DNA from: an uncultured Bacilli bacterium
Lineage (GTDB): Bacteria; Bacillota_I; Bacilli_A; RF39; UBA660
Direction of reading: 5' to 3'
Length of the DNA stretch: 36,888 nucleotides
Assembly: GCA_947625215.1 (NCBI GenBank)
Contig: CANQNL010000006.1
Coordinates: 1-36,888 of the forward strand
Position 1 is the first letter of the stretch. The number at the start of each line of letters is the position of its first letter. This document shows positions 18,736 to 25,948 of the stretch, one piece after another. The notes beneath the pieces are model-generated. The model made no database searches and had not been told where the DNA came from. It saw nothing but the letters and a program-made list of their open reading frames with translations. A program made the position numbers and the translations under genes.

Positions 18736-20208
18736 ATGAAAAAAGGGATTAAGTTATTATGTGTTTTATCTGCTATTTTAATGATGACAGGATGTGCGAA
18801 AATAAACACGACAATGACCATAAACGATGATAAAAGTATGAAATTATCAATCGTTGAAGCCGTAAATGAGGCTTTATATGATAATTCTGATGAGGAAATT
18901 TTTAGCGAAGAAGATTTAAGCAAAGCTGAAAAGCAAGGTTTCAAATATGAAGAATATGCGGAAGACGATATGCTTGGTTATACTTTTACTAAATCTATCG
19001 GAAACATTGATAGTATAAGTAAAGATGGAGAAGTAATCGGAGATTTAGGAGTAATAACAGGAAAAGACCGTGATAAATATTTATTTAGTGTAAAAAAAGG
19101 AATTTTCAAAAATACTTATACCGCTAAATTAATTTCATCTGATGTTGATTACGCTAATGAACAAGCCGATAAAAATGAAACAGAAGCGTTAGATGAAACA
19201 GAAGAAATAGATAACGGTGAAAATGTAGCTACTAACACTACTAATGGTGCGCAAGCACAAAATGGGAATGCTAATGCTACAGATGGCATCCAAGCGCAGA
19301 ATGCAAATACTGCTAATACTACAGACGGAGCCCAAGCGCAGAATGCAAATGCTGCAACTGGAACTCAAACGCCAAATGCTAATGCAGCCGGCGGAGATCA
19401 AACACAAAACACAACTACCAATACACAAACTACGACAACTCCAACAGTAAATACCGAAGGAGTAACTACCCAAGCTGGGACTAGTAGTGAGATAAATCCT
19501 ATTGTTAATTCTGACTCAGCTTTAGAAGATGAAGAAAGTTTATTAGATGGGGATTTAACTGATTTATTAAAAGATTTTAATATGACATTTACAGTTAATC
19601 TTCCATATGCGGCTATAAGCAATAATGCTACATCAGTTGAAAATAATGGAAAAACTTTGGTTTGGGATTTATTAAAATTTGAAGAAGATAATATGCAATT
19701 TCAATTTGAATTATTTAATATGACAAATATTTATATTGCCGGTGGCGTTGGAGCTTTATTATTACTTATATTCATTATTTTAATTATTAGATCAATAGCT
19801 AAAAAACATAAAAAAGCAAACAGCACAGATGATACTTCAAAGACAGGGGTTCCAGAAATAACACCGACAGCACCAGCACCAGGACCAGTTAATTTCATTG
19901 ATGTTGAAAATCAAACAGCAGTAGCACCTACACAACCTGCACCAGCTGAAAATGCTAATGCAAATACAGGCGTGCCAGAGTTTAATATGCCAAATATACC
20001 AAACCCAGCACCAATGCCTGAAGCACCAGGACCAATCGAACCTGTTGGGGTTCCAAATCCAGTGCCTACTGAACCAGCACCAGGAGTTAATCCAGCGGGT
20101 ACAGTTGAAGCTCCAGCACCTTTACAGATGCCAGGGGCACCAGCACCTAGCGTTCCTCCAACGGATGCATTTAATAATTTACCAAACACTAATCAAAATG
20201 GACAGTAA
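18736..20208 (+). CDS. LppM-like lipoprotein with low-complexity stalk, TM segment and Pro-rich tail
   Basis: This 490-residue protein starts with a lipoprotein signal ending MMTGC (lipid-accepting Cys20). Residues 21-135 and about 270-330 resemble halves of an LppM/DUF3153-like domain (CAKINTTMTINDDKSMKLSI; MTFTVNLPYAAISNNATSVENNGKTLVWDL), interrupted by a low-complexity Asn/Gln/Thr/Ala region (about 155-260). A hydrophobic segment at about 331-352 (AGGVGALLLLIFIILIIRS) followed by basic residues (KKHKK) is a stop-transfer helix. The last 130 residues are Pro/Ala/Asn-rich (repeated PAPGP, PEAPGP, PAPGV) and would be cytoplasmic. The protein would thus be anchored twice, by lipid outside and by a helix. 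Function unknown; the tail may be a protein-binding linker. Confidence 0.8.
   Translation: MKKGIKLLCVLSAILMMTGCAKINTTMTINDDKSMKLSIVEAVNEALYDNSDEEIFSEEDLSKAEKQGFKYEEYAEDDMLGYTFTKSIGNIDSISKDGEVIGDLGVITGKDRDKYLFSVKKGIFKNTYTAKLISSDVDYANEQADKNETEALDETEEIDNGENVATNTTNGAQAQNGNANATDGIQAQNANTANTTDGAQAQNANAATGTQTPNANAAGGDQTQNTTTNTQTTTTPTVNTEGVTTQAGTSSEINPIVNSDSALEDEESLLDGDLTDLLKDFNMTFTVNLPYAAISNNATSVENNGKTLVWDLLKFEEDNMQFQFELFNMTNIYIAGGVGALLLLIFIILIIRSIAKKHKKANSTDDTSKTGVPEITPTAPAPGPVNFIDVENQTAVAPTQPAPAENANANTGVPEFNMPNIPNPAPMPEAPGPIEPVGVPNPVPTEPAPGVNPAGTVEAPAPLQMPGAPAPSVPPTDAFNNLPNTNQNGQ
19240..19410 (+). repeat. Tandem low-complexity repeat inside the lipoprotein gene
   Basis: About four degenerate units of 10-14 codons are built on the theme TDGxQAQNANA (TNGAQAQNGNANA, TDGIQAQNANTANT, TDGAQAQNANAAT, GTQTPNANAAG). 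They are likely variable in copy number and form a flexible extracellular stalk. Confidence 0.7.
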
Positions 20209-20230
20209 GAAGACTTAGGTCTTCTTTTCT
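20207..20230 (+). terminator. Intrinsic terminator after the lipoprotein gene
   Basis: AAGAAGAC (20207-20214) pairs perfectly with GTCTTCTT (20219-20226) around a four-base loop, then T-rich sequence. Confidence 0.8.
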
Positions 20231-20263
20231 ATATGAAGAATTAAAAAAAGTTTTAATTCATAC

Positions 20264-20292
20264 TTGCAGGGAAAGCATATATATATTATAAT
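20264..20292 (+). promoter_or_regulatory. Promoter of frr
   Basis: TTGCAG (20264-20269), 17 bases and a perfect TATAAT (20287-20292). It occupies the region where an N-terminal extension of frr could otherwise be read. Confidence 0.75.
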
Positions 20293-20314
20293 GATAATAG
20301 AGAGGAAGATGACA

Positions 20315-20860
20315 ATGGACGAAATTTTATCAGAAACTGAAAGAAAGATGGAAGCAGCTATTGAAAATATGGAAAAAAGATTTGCAAACGTTAGAGCTGG
20401 AAGAGCTAATCCAGCAATTTTAGATGGAATTGTTGTGTCATATTACGGAACAGATACTCCATTAAAGTCATTAGCGACGATATCTATTCCTGAAGCTAGA
20501 CAATTAATTATAAAACCATTTGACAAAAGTGCTACAGCAGAAATTGAAAGAGCTATTTTTGAAGCCAATATTGGACTTACACCAAATAACCTTGGTGATC
20601 ATATAGTTTTAAATATTCCTGCTCTTACTGAAGAAACTAGGAAAGACTATGTAAAACAGGTAAAACAGATTGCTGAAGAAGGAAAAATAGCTTTAAGAAA
20701 TGTAAGACAAGACGCTAATAACGATGTTAAAAAATTAGAAGATATTACCGAAGATGACAAAAAAGATGCTTCTTTAGATATTCAGGAATTAATAAATAAA
20801 TATAATAAAAAAATTGATGAATTATTAAAAATTAAAGAAGATGAGTTATTACAAGTATAA
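20315..20860 (+). CDS. frr: Ribosome recycling factor
   Basis: Splits post-termination ribosomes together with EF-G. I take the ATG at 20315 (181 residues, MDEILSETERKMEAAIENM), with AGAGAGGAA upstream; an ATG at 20309 is too close to that signal, and earlier ATGs fall in or before the promoter. Family hallmarks: RAGRANPAILDGIVVSYYG, TPLKSLATISIPEARQL, FDKSATAEIERAI and RDYVKQ-type (RKDYVKQVKQIAEEGKIALRNVRQDAN). The usual partner pyrH is not upstream. The AI-2E permease begins 13 bases after its stop. Confidence 0.96.
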   Translation: MDEILSETERKMEAAIENMEKRFANVRAGRANPAILDGIVVSYYGTDTPLKSLATISIPEARQLIIKPFDKSATAEIERAIFEANIGLTPNNLGDHIVLNIPALTEETRKDYVKQVKQIAEEGKIALRNVRQDANNDVKKLEDITEDDKKDASLDIQELINKYNKKIDELLKIKEDELLQV

Positions 20861-20873
20861 GGAGATGATATAG

Positions 20874-22097
20874 ATGCTGGGAAGAAAAAAATCAAGTGCT
20901 GAAATAGATAAGCAAAAAGTAAATGAAGCAGTAGAACGAGCATCAAAAGTTTTAACGGCCACGTATTTTCTTTTACTCGCTGCTGGAATATATCTTATAG
21001 TTCTATTATTTAAAGAAACAAATATTTTAAGTTTTTTATGGACAGTACTTAAGATAGTAGCACCATTATTCATTGGAATAATTATTGCTTGGCTATTTAA
21101 TCCCTTTATTGACTGGCTTCAAGAGAAAAAAGTTAAACGAACAATAGGAGCTATAATAACTTATTTAATAGTCTTCTTTATTATATTTTTAGTTCTTGCG
21201 GCACTTATTCCATTACTTGCTGATCAAATAAGTGAATTTGCTAAGATAGCTCCTGATGTGTTTGAATCAATTAAAAATTGGTTTTTAGGACTATTTGATC
21301 ATTTAAATAACATTCAATCTATAGATGCTGAGGAGATAAAGAAAGAATTTTTTGCCAGATTTAATGAATTTGCTGTTGGCGTTACAAAAGAACTTCCAAC
21401 TACATTAATAAATATTATTTCAAAATTTTTCTCAGGAATGGGAACATTTGTCGTTGGCTTGATTATCGGATTTTTCTTATTAATTAGTTTTGATTCAAAA
21501 TCATCATTAGTTAATTTTCTTCCAATGCGATTAAGAGCAACTAGTATGGATTTAATTAATAATATTAATGATTCACTTAGAAAATATGTCCGTGGTGCGG
21601 TAATTGATTGCTCAGTAATCTTTATTATTACTTCACTTGGTTTATGGCTAATTGGTTTAAAAGCTCCTGCTTTATTTGGATTCTTCTGCGGACTTACTAA
21701 TATTATTCCATATGCAGGTCCATATATAGGTGGAGCTCCTGCTGTAATAGTTGGATTTACTCAAAGTCCGACGATTGGTTTTCTTACTTTATTAGTAATT
21801 GCGCTTATTCAGCTTTTAGAAGGAAATTTCTTACAACCAGTGATAATGTCAAAAACGACAAAATTACATCCAGTAACGATTATGTTAGGATTATTGGTAT
21901 TTGGCTATTTCTTTGGAATAATTGGAATGCTTATTTCAACACCAGTTCTTGCGGTTGGAAAAACAATAATACAGTTCTATGATCGTAAATATGGAATTTT
22001 CTCAAAAAATATCGATGATGAATTATTTGCTGAAGATGAGTCCAATATAGAAATAGAATTAAACAAGATAAATAAAAACGATAAAAAAGAAAAGTAG
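20874..22097 (+). CDS. AI-2E family transporter (PerM/YdiK/YtvI type)
   Basis: This 407-residue polytopic membrane protein has about seven to eight hydrophobic helices: three early (about 25-50, 55-80, 85-115), a soluble insert with short amphipathic helices (115-185), and several late ones including GLIIGFFLLIS, ALFGFFCGLTNIIPYAGPYIGGAPAVIVG and GLLVFGYFFGIIGMLISTPVLAV. The PYxGPxIGGxPA motif is characteristic of the AI-2E exporter family. Some members export autoinducer-2 or act as Na+/H+ antiporters, so the substrate is open here. Its last codons form the 5' strand of the alanine T-box stem I. Confidence 0.88.
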   Translation: MLGRKKSSAEIDKQKVNEAVERASKVLTATYFLLLAAGIYLIVLLFKETNILSFLWTVLKIVAPLFIGIIIAWLFNPFIDWLQEKKVKRTIGAIITYLIVFFIIFLVLAALIPLLADQISEFAKIAPDVFESIKNWFLGLFDHLNNIQSIDAEEIKKEFFARFNEFAVGVTKELPTTLINIISKFFSGMGTFVVGLIIGFFLLISFDSKSSLVNFLPMRLRATSMDLINNINDSLRKYVRGAVIDCSVIFIITSLGLWLIGLKAPALFGFFCGLTNIIPYAGPYIGGAPAVIVGFTQSPTIGFLTLLVIALIQLLEGNFLQPVIMSKTTKLHPVTIMLGLLVFGYFFGIIGMLISTPVLAVGKTIIQFYDRKYGIFSKNIDDELFAEDESNIEIELNKINKNDKKEK

Positions 22098-22268
22098 GTT
22101 AATTAAAATTTTTATAGAGAGTTAGTGTATGGTGGAAACTAATAAAATAAATTAACTGAAAGCTCACTTTTAGTGAAGTGTAAACACTTCCGGGTAAAAC
22201 CGTTATCTAAATTAAGAAATAAAAAGGATGGTACCACGCTTAGGCGTTCCTTGGGACATCCTTTTTCT
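22091..22268 (+). promoter_or_regulatory. T-box riboswitch, alanine-specific (GCU specifier)
   Basis: Stem I opens inside the preceding gene: AAAAG/CTTTT closes the base, the S-turn strand AGTA is at 22093-22096 across the TAG stop codon, and GTTAATT/AATTAAC forms the next helix. The opposing strand reads GAAA then GCT (22162-22164), the same GAA-N-codon layout as in the valine T-box. AGAGAG, GGTGGAAAC, the stem III phrase CGGGTAAAACCG and the T-box core GGATGGTACCACG (22227-22239) follow. The terminator is AAAAAGGATG (22221-22230) with CATCCTTTTT (22257-22266). It precedes a kinase-like gene and alaS. I see no promoter between the permease gene and the T-box. Confidence 0.92.
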
Positions 22269-22291
22269 TATATTATCAAAGGAGAAGGTAT

Positions 22292-22843
22292 ATGAAAGAT
22301 TCAAAAATATTTTTATTAGGTGGTAAGGCACGTAGTGGCAAAGATACAGTTGCTAAATTTATTAAAAATCATTATGAAAATGAAAATAAAAAAGTCGTAA
22401 TATTTGGTTTTTCCGATTATATTAAAGATTATGCAATGAAAGTAAGTGACTGGGATGGTAGTGATGAGACTAAACCACGTGAACTACTCCAAATGCTTGG
22501 AACTGATATAATTAGAAAAAATATCGATGAAAACTTTTTTATAAACCGCGTATGTGATGATATAACTGTTTACAAATATTTTTTTGATGTTATAATAATA
22601 TCCGGTGCACGTTATCCGAATGAATTAGATATGCCAAAAAGTAAATTTGATAATGTGTATTCCCTTGAGGTGGAAAGACCTAATTTTGAAAATAATTTAA
22701 CAGCCAAAGAGAAAAAACACGCAACTGAAACGTCATTAGATAATTATAATAAATATGATTATAAAATAATAAATGATACTGATTTAGATACTTTAAAAAC
22801 AAAAGTAGAGAAAATCATAGAAGAGGTGGAAAATGGACATTAA
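22292..22843 (+). CDS. Deoxynucleoside-monophosphate-kinase-like P-loop protein
   Basis: This 183-residue protein has an N-terminal Walker A motif (FLLGGKARSGKDT, residues 6-18), followed by DYIKDYAMKVSDWDG, LLQMLGTD, and a second strand VIIISGARYPNELD. The arrangement resembles the phage-type dNMP kinase/AAA family (COG0237-like fold). The likely reaction is phosphate transfer to a nucleotide or coenzyme precursor; the substrate cannot be told. RBS AAAGGAG. It shares the alanine T-box with alaS and overlaps the alaS start by 11 bases, so the two are translationally coupled, which is odd for a kinase of this type. Confidence 0.7.
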   Translation: MKDSKIFLLGGKARSGKDTVAKFIKNHYENENKKVVIFGFSDYIKDYAMKVSDWDGSDETKPRELLQMLGTDIIRKNIDENFFINRVCDDITVYKYFFDVIIISGARYPNELDMPKSKFDNVYSLEVERPNFENNLTAKEKKHATETSLDNYNKYDYKIINDTDLDTLKTKVEKIIEEVENGH

Positions 22844-24590
22844 AGATACCTATATAAAATTTTTTGAAAATAAAGGACATAAATACATTCCTAGTAGTGG
22901 GGTAATTCCTGAAAATGATCCAACAAGTTTATTTACAACGGCAGGAATGCAGCCACTTGTTCCTTATCTTATGGGAGCTAAACATCCAGAGGGAACTAGG
23001 CTTGTCGATGTTCAAAAATGTTTTAGAACTAATGATTTAGATGCTATAGGTGATAAATGCCATCATACATTTTTTGAAATGTTAGGAAACTGGTCATTAG
23101 GAGATTATTTTAAAAAAGAATCAATTACTTGGAGTTTAGAACTTTTAACTAAAAAGTTTAATATTGATATCAATAAATTAGCCGTTACGGTTTTTGAAGG
23201 TGAAAAAAATATTCCAAGAGATGATGAATCAGCTTCAGTATGGAAAAGCCTAGGTATAAGTGAAGATAGAATTAGTTATCTAGACCGAAGCAATAACTTT
23301 TGGATTGCCGGAAATAGTGGTCCTTGTGGACCTGATACCGAAATTTTTTATTGGACTTCTGATGAACCGGTACCTAAAAAACACGATCCTAATGATGAAA
23401 GATGGGTAGAGATTTGGAATAATGTTTTTATGCAATATTATATGGATGAAAAAGGAAATATCAGTCCACTTTCACAAAAAAATGTTGACACTGGTATGGG
23501 TGTTGAAAGGATAACTGCTGTTTTAGAAAAAAAAGACGATAACTATAAAACTTCTATTTGGAAAGATATAATTAGTCAAATTGAAGAAGTATCTCATAAA
23601 TCTTATGATGATCCTAAATATACAAAAGCTATGCGAATAATTGCTGACCATATTAGAGCTATAGTTATGATTAGTGGTGATGATGCTAAAATAAAGCCTT
23701 CTAATACAGATCAGGGGTATATTTTAAGAAGGTTAATTAGACGTACTATTAGATATGCTAAAAAATTAGAAATTGATATTAATAGTGATTGGGATATAAA
23801 GTTAGCTTCAATGATTATTGATAAGTATGCTAAATATTATAATGAACTTATTCGTAATAGAGAAACTATACTTGAAGTATTAAAAACTGAAAAAACTAAA
23901 TTTAATCGTACTTTAGAAAAAGGTCTTAGAGAATTTGAAAAAATAACCAGACATTTAGATGAGGATATGATAAATAAAGATTTAGTTTTTAGATTATATG
24001 ATACTTATGGTTTTCCAATTGAACTTACAGAGGAACTTGCTTTAGAAAATAATTTAAAAGTTGATACCGAAGGCTTTAAACAAAAATTTAAAGAGCATCA
24101 GGAAAAATCAAGAACTGCTTCTGCGGGTAAATTCAAAGGTGGTTTAGCTGGTGATGGTGTTATTGAAACCAAGTATCACACTGCAACTCATTTATTAAAT
24201 GCCGCTTTAAAAGAAGTTATAAATAAAGATGTTCACCAAATGGGTAGTAATATTACGGCCGAGAGAATGCGTTTTGATTTCTCTTGTGATCATAAACTTA
24301 CTGATGAAGAAAAAATGAAAGTCGAAGCATTAGTTAATAAATGGATAGAAGAAAAAATAGATGTTACTAATGAAATAATGAGTAAAGAAGAAGCATTAAA
24401 ATCAGGTGCTGAATGTATGTTTATTGAAAAGTATCCTGATGAAGTAACAGTATATTCTATCGGAAATATTTCTAAAGAATTATGTGGTGGACCGCACGTT
24501 AAAAATACAGGTGAACTAGGACATTTTAAAATAAAAAAAGAAGAAGCTAGTAGTGCTGGTGTAAGAAGAATTAAAGCCATTTTAGAATAA
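22833..24590 (+). CDS. alaS: Alanyl-tRNA synthetase, short form without C-Ala domain
   Basis: Class II synthetase charging tRNA-Ala. Catalytic motifs: FTTAGMQPLVPYL, the motif 2 region DVQKCFRTNDLDAIGDKCHHTFFEMLGNWSLGDYF, and motif 3 GMGVERITAVL. The tRNA-recognition helical domain follows (RIIADHIRAIVMISGDDAKIKPSNTDQGYILRRLIRR). The editing domain is complete, with zinc ligands His449, His453, Cys551 and His555. The protein stops at residue 585, right after the SSAGVRRIKAIL strand, so the roughly 290-residue oligomerisation/C-Ala module of usual 870-residue AlaS is absent. A terminator overlaps the stop, so the short end is not a local frameshift with the remainder downstream. RBS AAGAGGTGG. 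Confidence 0.95.
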   Translation: MDIKDTYIKFFENKGHKYIPSSGVIPENDPTSLFTTAGMQPLVPYLMGAKHPEGTRLVDVQKCFRTNDLDAIGDKCHHTFFEMLGNWSLGDYFKKESITWSLELLTKKFNIDINKLAVTVFEGEKNIPRDDESASVWKSLGISEDRISYLDRSNNFWIAGNSGPCGPDTEIFYWTSDEPVPKKHDPNDERWVEIWNNVFMQYYMDEKGNISPLSQKNVDTGMGVERITAVLEKKDDNYKTSIWKDIISQIEEVSHKSYDDPKYTKAMRIIADHIRAIVMISGDDAKIKPSNTDQGYILRRLIRRTIRYAKKLEIDINSDWDIKLASMIIDKYAKYYNELIRNRETILEVLKTEKTKFNRTLEKGLREFEKITRHLDEDMINKDLVFRLYDTYGFPIELTEELALENNLKVDTEGFKQKFKEHQEKSRTASAGKFKGGLAGDGVIETKYHTATHLLNAALKEVINKDVHQMGSNITAERMRFDFSCDHKLTDEEKMKVEALVNKWIEEKIDVTNEIMSKEEALKSGAECMFIEKYPDEVTVYSIGNISKELCGGPHVKNTGELGHFKIKKEEASSAGVRRIKAILE

Positions 24591-24615
24591 GAATATTTCA
24601 TAATATTCTTTTTCT
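24589..24615 (+). terminator. Intrinsic terminator after alaS
   Basis: AAGAATATT (24589-24597) pairs perfectly with AATATTCTT (24602-24610) around TCAT, followed by Ts. The accessory island begins beyond it. Confidence 0.85.
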
Positions 24616-24733
24616 ATGTAATTTTATAAAAGTGTTGATTTTACTAATAATCTAGAGGTGGCGATGGTCAAAGTGTAACAAATATTAAGTATAACAATTA
24701 AAGCCTAAAAATAATAAGAAATGGAGAAATGTT

Positions 24734-25084
24734 ATGAATATTAGTTACACTAAGCAAGGTGATTATTTATTACCTAATTTAATAGTAAAGAATAAAAAAC
24801 AATATATTATAGGAAAATATGGATTATTAAGACTAGAATATATTAAAAAATATAAACTTGGATTATATTTTGATTTACTTGTTAATAATACTTTAAATGA
24901 ATATCTACATGATATAGATACTACTATTATGGAGAAGGTGCAGAAGTTAATTAAAGAACTATCTGAAAAAGATAATATAAATGAGGAACTAAAACAAAAT
25001 AATCAATTATTATGGGTAAGTAAAATGAATAATATAAAAAATATAGCAGAAGAAATAATTCTAAAGGAGTATATCTATGTGTGA
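24734..25084 (+). CDS. tnpV: TnpV family transposon-associated protein
   Basis: This 116-residue protein matches the pattern of TnpV from Tn4451/Tn4453-type mobilisable elements and related conjugative elements: ISYTKQGDYLLPNL at the start, IGKYGLLRLEYIKKYK, a Leu-rich middle with HDIDTTIMEKVQKLIKEL, and the C-terminal VSKMNNIKNIAEEIILKEYIY. Its role is not established in the family. No large serine recombinase (TnpX) or mobilisation gene accompanies it here, so it is probably a relic. It ends in TGA, overlapping the next start by eight bases. Confidence 0.82.
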   Translation: MNISYTKQGDYLLPNLIVKNKKQYIIGKYGLLRLEYIKKYKLGLYFDLLVNNTLNEYLHDIDTTIMEKVQKLIKELSEKDNINEELKQNNQLLWVSKMNNIKNIAEEIILKEYIYV

Positions 25085-25328
25085 TATAACGGAAGAAGAA
25101 TATGAAAAAATATACTTACCAGTTAGTATTAATTTTAATAATTATTTAAAAGAATTTATTATTCCTTATGTAGTAGCATTTTATATAGCAGATAGTTTCT
25201 ATAAAAAGGTATTGTCTAAAGCACCATTTTATAATCATATTAATTCTGCAATAGATGTATTTAATGTAAGATGTGATATAGATAAATTAATACCATCCTA
25301 TAAAAAAGATATTAAGAATAAAATATAA
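25077..25328 (+). CDS. Small protein of unknown function
   Basis: An 83-residue frame (MCDITEEEYEKIYLPVSINF) starts eight bases before the tnpV stop, behind AAAGGAG, so it is likely translated. It is rich in Tyr, Ile and Lys with an aromatic, moderately hydrophobic middle (EFIIPYVVAFYIADSFYKK), perhaps a helix that packs in a soluble protein rather than a membrane span. I do not recognise a family. Its coupling to tnpV suggests an element-borne gene. Confidence 0.55.
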   Translation: MCDITEEEYEKIYLPVSINFNNYLKEFIIPYVVAFYIADSFYKKVLSKAPFYNHINSAIDVFNVRCDIDKLIPSYKKDIKNKI

Positions 25329-25381
25329 TTTAAAAATAGTAAATTATAATCCAATGATATTAAAAAAAATTTATTAAAAAT

Positions 25382-25420
25382 AAAACACTATCTAACATTC
25401 ATTTGTTAAATAGTGTTTTT
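25382..25420. terminator. Bidirectional terminator between convergent genes
   Basis: AACACTATCTAAC and GTTAAATAGTGTT form a long stem with one mismatch and an eight-base loop (25397-25404). It is flanked by A-rich sequence on the left and T-rich on the right, so it can act for the + strand gene at 25077 and for the minus-strand gene at 25473. Confidence 0.7.
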
Positions 25421-25472
25421 ATGTTTTTAAATTCATATTAACTATTCCTATCTATAATTATAGTTTATAAAA

Positions 25473-25619
25473 TTATAAACATATTTTTTTTGCTTGCTCA
25501 TTTGCATAAGCTTCAAATCCAGCTTGAAAAGGATTTTTATAATCTTGTTGAACGAGTGCTAAATCATTGCCAAATTTATATGCACTAATACATTTCCATA
25601 GTATCATTGTTAAATTCAT
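25473..25619 (-). CDS. 48-residue unknown protein on the minus strand
   Basis: On the minus strand an ATG (25619-25617) follows a strong AGAAGGAG (25636-25629) by nine bases and opens a 48-codon frame starting MNLTMILWKCISAYKFGNDL and ending QAKKICL. The strong ribosome binding site, a consensus promoter further upstream (25754-25782) and a convergent terminator downstream make it a credible gene despite its length. I do not recognise it. The N-terminus is amphipathic and the second half polar. It sits back to back with the restriction-modification gene, so regulatory or anti-restriction roles are conceivable but unsupported. Confidence 0.55.
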   Translation of the reverse strand: MNLTMILWKCISAYKFGNDLALVQQDYKNPFQAGFEAYANEQAKKICL

Positions 25620-25640
25620 TTATTTCATCTCCTTCTAAAT

Positions 25641-25671
25641 ACAAAAATCATCATATACAAATATGATGATT
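25641..25671 (-). terminator. Terminator hairpin in the leader of the minus-strand small gene
   Basis: Read on the minus strand, AATCATCATAT (25671-25661) pairs perfectly with ATATGATGATT (25656-25646) around a four-base loop and runs into TTTTTG. It lies directly before the AGAAGGAG of the 48-codon gene, i.e. between promoter and gene, as in an attenuator. A 27-codon frame (25718-25635) overlaps it and ends at the ribosome binding site, but has no convincing ribosome binding site of its own. Confidence 0.65.
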
Positions 25672-25753
25672 GGGGACAAAATAGAAATATAAAAATTAAG
25701 TAAATTGTCTCCTTTCATTTAATATTTGTACACTTATCCTTGTACTTATAGAA

Positions 25754-25782
25754 AGTATATTACCGAATGTTAAGCTTGTCAA
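25754..25782 (-). promoter_or_regulatory. Minus-strand promoter of the small gene
   Basis: On the minus strand: a perfect TTGACA (25782-25777), a 17-base spacer and TATACT (25759-25754). The transcript would carry a leader of about 128 bases before the 48-codon gene. Confidence 0.75.
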
Positions 25783-25822
25783 AATACTATTTTGGAGTGA
25801 ATTTATTGTCTGGCCAGCACTG

Positions 25823-25850
25823 AATTTGTACTCCCGTACGAAATTTTTTT
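25823..25850 (+). terminator. Terminator-like hairpin upstream of the RM gene
   Basis: AATTTGTAC (25823-25831) pairs with GTACGAAATT (25836-25845) with one bulged G and loop TCCC, then a run of Ts. A second perfect hairpin, GGGTTTA/TAAACCC, follows at 25853-25870. They may shield the RM gene from upstream transcription or be element-end structures. Confidence 0.5.
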
Positions 25851-25920
25851 GTGGGTTTACTCCTAAACCCTAAAAAATGTTTAAAAAATTTGCTAGGCTA
25901 TTTTCTTTTTTTAGAATGTG

Positions 25921-25929
25921 TGTTAGAAT
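25921..25929 (+). promoter_or_regulatory. Candidate extended -10 promoter of the RM gene
   Basis: TGT followed by TAGAAT (25924-25929), 19 bases before the chosen start; no good -35. It overlaps the in-frame extension, supporting the downstream start. Confidence 0.4.
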
Positions 25930-25948
25930 TATTGTAGTAGGTGATAAA

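Noticed and set aside
19189-19473. Cys/Ser-rich minus-strand frame opposite the lipoprotein repeats
   Set aside because: Its repeats are the reverse of the low-complexity Asn/Gln/Ala repeats on the plus strand, and there is no start signal.
18736-20208. Repeats at 19240-19410 as a CRISPR array
   Set aside because: The units are degenerate, in frame, encode a low-complexity protein stalk and have no spacers.
24655-24680. AGAGGTGGCGATGG after alaS as the remains of a dacA-like gene start
   Set aside because: Only the ribosome-binding-site part resembles the dacA start; the frame MAMVKV stops after six codons, so the match is explained by a common Shine-Dalgarno sequence.
25635-25718. 27-codon minus-strand frame as a gene
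   Set aside because: No ribosome binding site precedes its ATG, and its overlap with the terminator hairpin could be chance; noted only as a possible leader peptide.
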